Source: Aquitalea aquatilis (GTDB lineage Bacteria; Pseudomonadota; Gammaproteobacteria; Burkholderiales; Chromobacteriaceae). From it: DNA of 64,000 nucleotides. The position numbers and the translations under genes are program-made. How positions within the stretch are numbered: the first letter of the stretch is position 1; every line of letters begins with the position of its first letter. Positions 44,872 through 51,933 of this stretch are shown here, one piece after another. The stretch is from NCBI RefSeq assembly GCF_005155025.1, contig NZ_CP039731.1, forward strand, positions 3,720,001 to 3,784,000. The letters are read 5' to 3'. The notes below the pieces were generated by a model. That model was given only the letters and a program-made list of their open reading frames with translations, had not been told where the DNA came from and did no database searches.

Positions 44872-45041
44872 GGGCAGGTCCGCATTTTTGTGTAAACGGG
44901 TTTTGGGTTACGTCTGTGGCATGCGTTCCTCGAACTGAATGGTAAGGCGCGTCAGCTCCGCCTTCCACTCGCCTTCGCCCATCATCTTGATGCCGGCACG
45001 GTCCACGAGGCGATGCAGACAAACCGACACCATGTCGCGCC
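44872..45041 (-). mobile_element. remnant of an IS256-like element (transposase C-terminus and end)
   Basis: On the minus strand, a short frame ends in EWKAELTRLTIQFEERMPQT. The W-K-x2-L-x4-I-x-F-E-x-R-x-P pattern matches the tail of IS256-family transposases. Directly after its stop lies GTTTACACAAAAATGCGGAC (44878-44897), which looks like the terminal inverted repeat of such elements. Only about 45 codons remain, so the element is a truncated fossil. The family call is from memory of the motif. Confidence 0.45.
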
Positions 45042-45088
45042 TGTCAGAAGTTCTTCGGAAGTTACACGGTCTCTCCGGCAACAAGGCC

Positions 45089-45370
45089 ATGACACCAAAC
45101 GTGATTGGACATATTCAAGTTGTCGCAAAAGGCAGCAGTTACTCGGGGCTGAAGCCTGCAAAGATCGCTATTGTCGAATGCAAAGTGCCGCCATTCGCAT
45201 TTACAGACCGCGATGTTCAAACCTCGTATATTGCCCAGGCAACTGAAATTATTCACGAAACATCTGATCGCAAACACCCGAAGGAGTACATCTGGGTCAA
45301 CATGACTCACGCCATTGACGGTGCATGGGGCATTGCAGGCAAGGCGTATATCCAGCCCGATCAAGAATAG
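45089..45370 (+). CDS. tautomerase-like protein, start uncertain
   Basis: About 93 residues from MTPNVIGHIQVV. The C-terminal part (HPKEYIWVNMTHAIDGAWGI) matches the end of tautomerase-superfamily proteins of the 4-oxalocrotonate tautomerase type. In active members Pro follows directly after the initiator Met; here a Thr intervenes (M-T-P), and the frame runs on upstream through IS256-like remnant sequence. The true start may have been lost when the element inserted, so the gene may be broken or inactive. Confidence 0.5.
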   Translation: MTPNVIGHIQVVAKGSSYSGLKPAKIAIVECKVPPFAFTDRDVQTSYIAQATEIIHETSDRKHPKEYIWVNMTHAIDGAWGIAGKAYIQPDQE

Positions 45371-45456
45371 AGAGACAGCGACCGGCCATGATGCGTCAAC
45401 ATCAGGCCGGCCAGCTGACCCGCAGAACGACCCTGCAAGTCACCCCAAGGCTGCCA

Positions 45457-45472
45457 CTTTCTGCGCAGAAAG
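45457..45472. promoter_or_regulatory. 16-bp perfect palindrome upstream of the com-like gene
   Basis: CTTTCTGCGCAGAAAG is a perfect palindrome 43 bases before the com-like start. It is followed by a short direct repeat (AACGGTTAAACGGT). It could be an operator for the com-methyltransferase pair. Confidence 0.4.
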
Positions 45473-45515
45473 CCCGGACAGTCTAACGGTTAAACGGTCC
45501 TGGACCACCTTGCCG

Positions 45516-45707
45516 ATGTCACTACCCGAAATCCGCTGCGGCCATTGCGGCCGCAAACTCGCCGAGGGCCACGTACTGGTCCTCAGCATCAAATGCCCGC
45601 GCTGCCGGGCACACAATCACCTGAAGGCCGCCGAGCCTCCTGCCAGCGCGTCATCGCACGCCACTGCAAAGGATGCACATGCATGGCCCACAACCCACCA
45701 TCGGTAG
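45516..45707 (+). CDS. Mu Com-like zinc finger translational regulator
   Basis: 63 residues: MSLPEIRCGHCGRKLAEGHV, then LSIKCPRCRAHNHLKA. The two C-x2-C pairs and the RCxxCxRKLA/IKCPRC framework are those of phage Mu Com, which binds mom mRNA and unmasks its start codon. The start at 45516 is chosen because upstream residues have no Com character. It overlaps the following methyltransferase gene, copying the com-mom arrangement of Mu. Probably a prophage remnant. Confidence 0.85.
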   Translation: MSLPEIRCGHCGRKLAEGHVLVLSIKCPRCRAHNHLKAAEPPASASSHATAKDAHAWPTTHHR

Positions 45708-46509
45708 CCTGTTCGCCGGCATCGGCGGCTTCGACATCGGCTTTGAAAACGCCGGTTTCACCACCGCCTGGCAAGTCGAAATCAACCCCGTCTGCCGCGC
45801 CGTCCTCGCCGACCGTTTCCCCCACGCCCGCCAGTTCGACGACGTGCGCACCGTCGGAGCCCACAACCTCAGCGCCGTTGACATCCTGGTCGGCGGCTTT
45901 CCCTGCCAGGACCTGTCCACCATGGGAGCCCGGCAAGGCCTGGCCGGCCAGCGCTCTGGCCTGTTCTTTGAAGTCTGCCGCCTCGCCCGTGAGTTACAAC
46001 CTCGCTGGCTGGTCCTTGAAAACGTCACGGGGCTGCTCTCTTGCCGAGATGGCCAGGATTTCCAGGCAGTCATTTCCACGCTTGCCGAATGCGGGTATCT
46101 GGGATGCTGGCGGGTGCTGGATGCTTCATGTTTCGGAGTCCCCACAAAACGCCGTCGCGTATTCATTATTGCCGGTCTTCACGAACAGCCCCCCATCAAG
46201 CTGCTGGCTGACGCCAGCCCAGTGGCAACAGTTCCTGGCACGCCGCCAGCGCAACAATCCGAACTCAAGCCTTTCCCTACTTTACTTGCCGGACAAGCTG
46301 CCAGCCAGATCCCTATCAATGGCGCAGGCCTCGTCGCTCAAGCCGACGGATGGGATTCGATGGCTGAACGGGCCCGAGCGTCTGAGCATCATGGGCTTTG
46401 CCTCGGACTGGATGCGACCAACTTTGCAGAGGCTCAAGCTGCCGGCAACGCCGTTGTGCCGCAAGTCGTGGAATGGATCGCCCGGAAGCTGAGGGGGACT
46501 TATGTGTAG
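45679..46509 (+). CDS. DNA (cytosine-5-)-methyltransferase
   Basis: 276 residues. C5-methylase motifs in order: I (GSLFAGIGGFDIGFENAGF), IV with catalytic Cys (GGFPCQDLSTMG), VI (LVLENVTGLLS), VIII (TKRRRVFIIAG), and X (AAGNAVVPQVVEWIA). The target-recognition region between VIII and X is short, so the recognised site may be very short. The ATG at 45679 has AAAGG at good spacing; 45673 is the alternative. No restriction endonuclease gene lies nearby, so it is probably a phage-type solitary methylase that masks DNA from host enzymes. It overlaps com by 29 bases. Confidence 0.92.
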   Translation: MHGPQPTIGSLFAGIGGFDIGFENAGFTTAWQVEINPVCRAVLADRFPHARQFDDVRTVGAHNLSAVDILVGGFPCQDLSTMGARQGLAGQRSGLFFEVCRLARELQPRWLVLENVTGLLSCRDGQDFQAVISTLAECGYLGCWRVLDASCFGVPTKRRRVFIIAGLHEQPPIKLLADASPVATVPGTPPAQQSELKPFPTLLAGQAASQIPINGAGLVAQADGWDSMAERARASEHHGLCLGLDATNFAEAQAAGNAVVPQVVEWIARKLRGTYV

Positions 46510-46532
46510 GGCTGGGGGGTAATCAGGATGAA

Positions 46533-46553
46533 GGGGGTGGAGGCCCCCTTTTT
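46533..46553 (+). terminator. terminator after the methyltransferase gene
   Basis: GGGGG and CCCCC with a 6-base loop are followed by five T. It lies 24 bases past the methyltransferase stop. Confidence 0.7.
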
Positions 46554-46708
46554 GCGTTGTGGATTAGGAGTAAGGTGGCTGGATTCGGCCAGTTGCGGGC
46601 ATAGGGAAGCTTCAACTACTCGGCAGCTGAACGGCCAGTATTTATCGAAGAGCTGCCATCAACGTTCGACATGAGCGGCAGTCTTTATTCCGTCCACACG
46701 ACAGAGCG

Positions 46709-47128
46709 TCATACGATGAATGATTTTGGCAGTAGCTTGTTTATAAAAACATCTTGCTCATATTTGTTTTTGAGTTCCATTTCTGCCATAGCCTCTCTGA
46801 CTCTTTCCTGTGATAAGTGGCAGATATACGGAGGCGAGCAAGAAATAAGTAGAAAATATTCGCCGCACTCATTCCGGCAAATTCTATGAAGATCCTCGAA
46901 AGTGTATCGCATATGCTCTAGCCGTTGAACTACGATCTCTGCCTTGGCTCCATCAAATTCATACTTTGGATCATCAGCCTTTAGCTTGATCTTTTTTAGG
47001 ATCGCATCCGCACTGGAAATTTCTTTGATCTTTGCTCTTGAGTATGCATAACTTCCAAAAAAGAAAATAACATACATCACGGCCAGTGTAGGCAGCCCTG
47101 TGATAAGAAAAATCAGAAGAAATGTCAT
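46709..47128 (-). CDS. small single-pass membrane protein of unknown function
   Basis: 139 residues. The N-terminus is a membrane helix (FLLIFLITGLPTLAVMYVIF) followed by a basic, charged cytoplasmic-type domain (KIKEISSADAILKKIKLKAD; RLEHMRYTFEDLHRICRNEC). I do not recognise a family. The base composition is clearly more AT-rich than the methyltransferase gene next door, which suggests a separate origin. It has no close operon partner. Confidence 0.6.
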   Translation of the reverse strand: MTFLLIFLITGLPTLAVMYVIFFFGSYAYSRAKIKEISSADAILKKIKLKADDPKYEFDGAKAEIVVQRLEHMRYTFEDLHRICRNECGEYFLLISCSPPYICHLSQERVREAMAEMELKNKYEQDVFINKLLPKSFIV

Positions 47129-47483
47129 AAATTAGGTTTCTTTATCAAGTTCATTTCTTCAATCACCAATAGTATTTGAAGACACATCATAGCGAATGAA
47201 AAACTGTCGGCTGCAATAGTTGGTTAGCTGTTTCCAGTATCGCGTTGAACGAGGTGAAAACGCACTACAACGTTGAACGCAATGCCTCTAGCATGTCAAT
47301 TGATTTTGATGACAAAATTTATATCCCCAACCGATTGACATGTAAAGGCATTGTCATAACAGGGACCCATAGATGCCTCAGACCAAGCCCCGATAAGTGG
47401 CAGCCACAAGCTGCGAAGTAGACGCCACTTGGCCAAAGGGGCAAGTGACCGCTTTGGGTCGAAAGCAGTCACCGACCAGCATC

Positions 47484-47512
47484 ACACCCTGCCTTCACGC
47501 AGGGTGTTTTCA
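47484..47512 (+). terminator. intrinsic terminator in the accessory gap
   Basis: ACACCCTGC and GCAGGGTGT form a 9-bp stem with a 6-base loop followed by TTTCATTT. No gene precedes it closely on the plus strand; it may belong to a lost gene. The gap 47129-48075 otherwise holds the repeats and attachment-like site listed separately, and no coding region I can support. Confidence 0.6.
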
Positions 47513-47621
47513 TTTACAGGTAGTGGTAGAACACTGAGAAGTAAGACTGGACCACCCTCCTCCATCACAGGAAAAGGTAGCAGTAAAGGAAGCGTTAGAT
47601 CGCTATGGATTTTTGCACCCC

Positions 47622-47708
47622 GGTGACAAAAAAAGCGCAAATAGTGCCAAAAACCCTGCAAATTAGCGGTGACAATAAAAGTGCAAACGAGTGCCAAAAC
47701 GGCCGCAA
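47622..47708. repeat. two 46-bp-period direct repeats resembling an IS21-family end
   Basis: Two copies of about 40 bases begin GGTGACAA (47622 and 47668) and share the blocks GTGACAA, AAAAG, GCAAA and GTGCCAAAA followed by GCAAA. Multiple short terminal repeats of this type mark the ends of IS21-family elements. No istA or istB gene follows, so only the end remains. The same array could also be iteron-like binding sites. Confidence 0.45.
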
Positions 47709-47902
47709 AGTTACATTGGGGGTGGCGCTGCAGGCCGGTGGGTAACATTGGCATCGTTCATTGAGTTCCGATCCAGAGTATAGGAAGCCAAGAAAAAAAC
47801 TGAACTCTTATCGCCAATGTGTAGGAGTGTTGTGTAGAACTCAGGGGCAAAAAAGCCTTATAGAACCTGAATTTACTGTAAAAACAACACTTTAGGGGTG
47901 TT

Positions 47903-47916
47903 TGGCGGAGAGGGGG
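47903..47916 (-). other. attachment-site-like tRNA 3'-end fragment
   Basis: TGGCGGAGAGGGGG, read on the minus strand, gives CCCCCTCTCCGCCA, which resembles the 3' end of a serine-type tRNA including CCA. No full tRNA is present. It is 160 bases before a P4-type integrase gene, the usual place for an att site. A second copy at the other end of the element was not seen within the window. Confidence 0.4.
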
Positions 47917-48075
47917 ACCGCTTGAATATCATCCAACACGACTCAAAGATAGCCATTTAACCTAGTAAAATCATAACACTACGAGAATATAAAGTCTTTT
48001 AGTGTCCAACGACATCTCGTAGCAGCGCGAATAAATGGCATACTAACTGGCATACCACATCTGCAGGAACTGCTC

Positions 48076-49272
48076 ATGGCCGTCCTTACTGATACCAAAG
48101 CGCGCGCAATCAAACCCGGTGACAAAAACCTCCCTCATGGCGGAGTTACAGGGCTGACCCTCCACCCGTCTGAGACCAAGGGACGAGGGAAGTGGGTTTT
48201 CCGCTACGTCAGCCCGACTACCCACAAACGCCGCAACAAAGGACTTGGCCCCTACCCCGAGGTCGGCATTGCGGAAGCTGGCAAAGTTGCTCAGGAGTTA
48301 CGCGTGCTGCTTGCCCAAGGCGTAGACCCACTTGCGGCAGAAGAACCACTGCCGCAAGTACAGCCCACACCAACATTCCACGAAGCCGCTGAACTTTTAC
48401 ATGGTGATCTCAAGCCTGGCTGGAAAAATGCCAAACACGCCGTGCAATGGATAAGCACGCTGGAAAAATTTGCATTTCCAACTATTGGTTCCATGCCGCT
48501 CAACACAATTGAGCCACGCCATATCGCTGACGTTTTACGTCCTATCTGGCTCGAAAAAGCGGAAACTGCAAGCCGCGTAAAGCAGCGTCTCCATGCTGTT
48601 ATGGCCTGGGGATGGGCTCATGGTCATAACCAGGCCAATCCAGTGGATGTCGTCGTACACCTGCTTCCACAGCAACCAGGTAAATCTGTTCGCACTCAGC
48701 GCCAGCCCGCCATGCCTTGGCAAGATCTTCCCCAGTTTTATGTCGATCATTTCAAGGCACGAAAAACCTATGACATCACACGCTCTACCCTTCTGTTCCT
48801 GATTCTGACCGCAGCACGCTCGGGCGAAGTGCGCGGGATGACCTGGAGTGAAGTCGACCTGAAAGCTAAGGTCTGGGTCATTCCTCCAGATCGCATGAAA
48901 GCAAAAGTTCAGCACCGCGTTCCATTGAGTGATGTCGCCATTGAAATTCTTCGTCGCCAGATGGGACTACATCGAGAACTGGTCTTTCCCTCACCTCGAG
49001 ATGCAGTTGTCTTGTCAGACATGGTTCTCACGGCATACCTGCGGCGCGTACGCGCTATCAGTGATGTGGAGGGGCGGGTTGCAACCGCTCACGGATTTCG
49101 TTCGAGCTTCCGCGACTGGTGCAGTGAGAACGGCTTTGCGCGGGATCTGGCAGAACGCGCACTAGCACATACCGTGGAAAACAAAGTCGAAGCAGCCTAT
49201 CACCGTACTGACCTGCTTGAGCAGCGACGCCCCATGATGGACGCATGGGCCTCATTCATCACAGGAAGATAA
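48076..49272 (+). CDS. P4-type tyrosine recombinase (integrase)
   Basis: 398 residues. The N-terminal DUF4102 arm-binding domain starts LTDTKARAIKPGDKNLPHGG; a core-binding domain lies near 95-180. The catalytic set is visible: Arg in TAARSGEVRGM, His-x2-Arg in AHGFRSSFRDWC, a second His in ERALAHTVENK and the nucleophile Tyr in EAAYHRTDLLEQRR. Such integrases insert elements at tRNA 3' ends. AGGAA precedes the ATG. Composition is less AT-rich than the genes that follow, a common pattern in integrative islands. Confidence 0.95.
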   Translation: MAVLTDTKARAIKPGDKNLPHGGVTGLTLHPSETKGRGKWVFRYVSPTTHKRRNKGLGPYPEVGIAEAGKVAQELRVLLAQGVDPLAAEEPLPQVQPTPTFHEAAELLHGDLKPGWKNAKHAVQWISTLEKFAFPTIGSMPLNTIEPRHIADVLRPIWLEKAETASRVKQRLHAVMAWGWAHGHNQANPVDVVVHLLPQQPGKSVRTQRQPAMPWQDLPQFYVDHFKARKTYDITRSTLLFLILTAARSGEVRGMTWSEVDLKAKVWVIPPDRMKAKVQHRVPLSDVAIEILRRQMGLHRELVFPSPRDAVVLSDMVLTAYLRRVRAISDVEGRVATAHGFRSSFRDWCSENGFARDLAERALAHTVENKVEAAYHRTDLLEQRRPMMDAWASFITGR

Positions 49273-49477
49273 CTTCGCAACACTCAGCCACATGGTGGCT
49301 CATAAAGGCAGAACATAAGTTTCAATTAAAAAACAATAACATAGATAATAAATTAGGAAAAACACTGTGGCAAAAGCAAAAAAATTGGTTGTGTGACTTT
49401 CAAACCAACAAAGTGCAGAGTATTGTAAAAAAGCCAGCTTAACTGGTGATTTTTACTTTAACCAAACAGGAGTAAGC

Positions 49478-50074
49478 ATGGATCTCACAGCTACAAGCGA
49501 GCTTTTAACGCCGGACATCACCTATGTTTGCAACACATTCGCCGACTCAATGGAAGGTAGGCGGCAAGCGGTCCAAGCCGTAGAAACAGATTCCGGGCCT
49601 ACCGCATCGGAAGCAGTAAAGGAAATTTTCAATCAAGTTCTAAATCACATCCAAAAAGCAAAAAAAGTTCTAGAACCTATTGTTAGTTTTATAAAAAACC
49701 GCCAGCAGGCCGTAAATCTCTGTTCTCGCATTTCGTTGAGTGTGAAGCGTATTGGTACGCACCGTGCTCAGCGCAGTACCCGTCGTAGCTCTACCAAGCG
49801 TGCAAAACCATCAGGTTCATCCGACTCCGACGGAGGCCCCGCTGCGTCAGACACATCTGATCGACGTATCGTCTACCGTACCTCTCTTCCGCATTACCTC
49901 AGCTTTTCCAGTAACACCGCAGTAAACTCCTCTAGTAAATCAATAGCACACTCCAGCAATGGCTATTTATGCCATGCTATTTCCACGCTTCTCATCTGGC
50001 TTTATTACTTAGCCTTAATACCATTTCAAATCGACATATCAACCTCGTCACGCATGGGGGTGAGTCATGTCTAA
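49478..50074 (+). CDS. uncharacterised element protein, basic middle and hydrophobic C-terminus
   Basis: 198 residues, no family recognised. Three parts are visible: a helical N-terminus (residues about 40-80, including VLNHIQKAKKVLEPIVSFIK), a Ser/Arg/Lys-rich basic linker (RIGTHRAQRSTRRSSTKRAK), and a hydrophobic segment near the end (AISTLLIWLYYLALIPFQID). An ideal AGGAG site precedes the ATG. It overlaps the AlpA-like gene by eight bases, so it is probably the first gene of an element operon. Confidence 0.65.
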   Translation: MDLTATSELLTPDITYVCNTFADSMEGRRQAVQAVETDSGPTASEAVKEIFNQVLNHIQKAKKVLEPIVSFIKNRQQAVNLCSRISLSVKRIGTHRAQRSTRRSSTKRAKPSGSSDSDGGPAASDTSDRRIVYRTSLPHYLSFSSNTAVNSSSKSIAHSSNGYLCHAISTLLIWLYYLALIPFQIDISTSSRMGVSHV

Positions 50075-50309
50075 TCAAAATTCCCCAGTACAAATTCTGC
50101 GAATAAAAGATGTAATTGCAGTAACAGGATTAAGTCGATCCTCGATATATAACAAAATTAGCCCAAAGAGCATCTATTACGACAAATCATTTCCAAAATC
50201 ATTCAAGCTTGGAGAAAGAGCAATTGGCTGGTTAGAAGGCGATATTGAACAATGGATTTTAGAAACATCGAAATGTTTTCATACAGTGGAGAACGTGAAT
50301 GGAAACTAA
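50067..50309 (+). CDS. AlpA-family helix-turn-helix regulator (excisionase-like)
   Basis: 80 residues: VQILRIKDVIAVTGLSRSSI, then YNKI, followed by SFPKSFKLGERAIGWLEGDI with EQWI. This is the complete AlpA/MerR-like winged helix used by P4-type satellites to control integrase or excision. It overlaps both neighbours (8 and 11 bases), so it is translated with them. Expected role: regulation of element excision or of the replication genes. Confidence 0.88.
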   Translation: MSNQNSPVQILRIKDVIAVTGLSRSSIYNKISPKSIYYDKSFPKSFKLGERAIGWLEGDIEQWILETSKCFHTVENVNGN

Positions 50310-51753
50310 TTATTACCCCCCATACGAGTTCAAAATCGACATTAAAGAACTTGTCAAAAATTATACAATGGGAGAAAAATCATTTCCATTCGAATCTCTA
50401 CCCCTCATATCTGAAAATACAGTTGACGAAGCACATCAGAACACAGGCATCAGTAAAGGGTTACTTGCTCACATAATTCTGGCAGCAATGTGCACTTCGG
50501 CCCAAGGGCTTTATGACGTCAGCCCGACACCTGGCTTTATAAGACCCATAACTCTATCCATCATCGGAATAGGAGAATCCGGAATAGGGAAAACTACGGC
50601 CGTTGAAATACTATTCAAGTCAATTTTTGAATATGAACAAAAATTGGATGATAAATATAAAAATGAACTTGAAGAATACAATGCAGATCTAGTCATCTGG
50701 GATGCCATAAGCAAAGACTTAATAGGAGAAATTACTAAAACTGCCGATGAAAAAATTAGCAACCAAATAAAAGAACACCAAAAAAATAAACCAAAACTAC
50801 CAAGGAAAAAATCCATCGCAGCCAGTGACTACTCCAACGCTGGACTTATCAAGGAACTTAATAACAACCCCAAAACATTTACGCTAATATCAGCGGAGGC
50901 TGCCGAAATACTTAACAGCAAAGAATTCAAAAACCCAACACTACTACTAAAAGGATGGGGAAGTGAAAGTATTAGAAAAATACGACACAACACCGAGAAC
51001 GTCAATCTTAACGAATATCGACTCTCCCTTACAGCACTGACAAACAAAGCGCAATTTGATCAATTCAGATCGGGAAATGGAAAAAACGCAAAGGAAATAG
51101 GATTTGATGCAAGAACCCTATTCATGGAAATTACAGAGAAGAAAAAACCATCATCAACAGCAGAGTACAAAGAAGAGAAATTAAATATCTTTTACTCATT
51201 CACAAATAAGCTCCTTGATAAAACATTTGATGGCAATAACAGTACTTCAGAAAGAGAGTGCTTGAATTTCTCAAAAAAAGCTTCTGAGCGTTGGCATCAA
51301 ATTATAGAGGACGTAAATCGTGCATGTGAACCAGGTGGTTACTTTGAACACCACCATGAATACGCCGCAAAGTGGCCTGACAATGTCGCCAGGATTGCTG
51401 CGCTTCTTCACATATTTGATCAGTCAACTGGGGAGATATGCCTAAGCACATTAAATAGGGCTGAGAAAATTTGCAGTTGGTTCGCTGATGAATTTCTTGG
51501 AATATTTTCGACAAACCCCATCAGCACCCCCTTAGAGCAATATGCTGAAAATTTAATAAATTTCATCTTGTCCGAATGTAGAAATTTGAATAAAAATTGC
51601 ATTCCATTCAATCGAATTCTTCAATACGGACGAGGCATTTCAAGAGACAAAACTGAAAGAAATAAGGCCACGGACTATTTAATACAACAAGGAAGACTTC
51701 GCAAATTCATGTATGGGAAAACCATGTACATAGAACCAATCATCTTACCGTAA
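50299..51753 (+). CDS. DUF3987/YfjI-family P-loop protein
   Basis: 484 residues. A Walker A-like loop is seen in ITLSIIGIGESGIGKTTAVE near residue 95. A charged coiled section follows (about 115-170), then TLISAEAAEILNSKEFKN and a helical C-terminal part ending in a winged-helix-like FNRILQYGRGISRDKTERNK. This matches the DUF3987 group common in P4-like and inovirus-like integrative elements, where a primase/helicase-associated role is presumed. GGAG precedes the ATG, and the gene overlaps alpA. Strongly AT-rich. Confidence 0.8.
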   Translation: METNYYPPYEFKIDIKELVKNYTMGEKSFPFESLPLISENTVDEAHQNTGISKGLLAHIILAAMCTSAQGLYDVSPTPGFIRPITLSIIGIGESGIGKTTAVEILFKSIFEYEQKLDDKYKNELEEYNADLVIWDAISKDLIGEITKTADEKISNQIKEHQKNKPKLPRKKSIAASDYSNAGLIKELNNNPKTFTLISAEAAEILNSKEFKNPTLLLKGWGSESIRKIRHNTENVNLNEYRLSLTALTNKAQFDQFRSGNGKNAKEIGFDARTLFMEITEKKKPSSTAEYKEEKLNIFYSFTNKLLDKTFDGNNSTSERECLNFSKKASERWHQIIEDVNRACEPGGYFEHHHEYAAKWPDNVARIAALLHIFDQSTGEICLSTLNRAEKICSWFADEFLGIFSTNPISTPLEQYAENLINFILSECRNLNKNCIPFNRILQYGRGISRDKTERNKATDYLIQQGRLRKFMYGKTMYIEPIILP

Positions 51754-51787
51754 AGTACTTTAAACCGTAGCAACTACGAAAAGTATA

Positions 51788-51843
51788 CCCTGCTATTCTT
51801 GCTATTCCTGCTATTTGTAGCAGGAATAGCAAGAATAGCAGGG
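51788..51843. repeat. perfect 26-bp-stem hairpin upstream of the replication-type genes
   Basis: The left arm 51788-51813 and the right arm 51818-51843 are exact reverse complements, joined by the loop TTTG. Each arm is built from repeats of TGCTATTC (left) or GAATAGCA (right). It lies 34 bases after the DUF3987 stop and 90 bases before the first Gp2-like gene. It is too long and not T-tailed for an ordinary terminator. An origin or nick site for rolling-circle-type initiation is a good possibility. Confidence 0.85.
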
Positions 51844-51933
51844 TTGTAACAATCAACAAAACACCGTCAAGGCAATAGAACAAGCACTGATTGAGGGTTA
51901 GCAACACTTCACCAAACCAAAAAGGAATTTACC

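Noticed and set aside
44908-45090. The minus-strand frame beside the tautomerase-like gene as an intact gene
   Set aside because: No start signal, only about 45 residues with transposase-tail character, and an element-end-like sequence directly after it; treated as a remnant instead.
47900-47990. A complete tRNA gene near the integrase
   Set aside because: Only 14 bases resembling a tRNA 3' end are present; no T-arm pairing or anticodon arm can be drawn.
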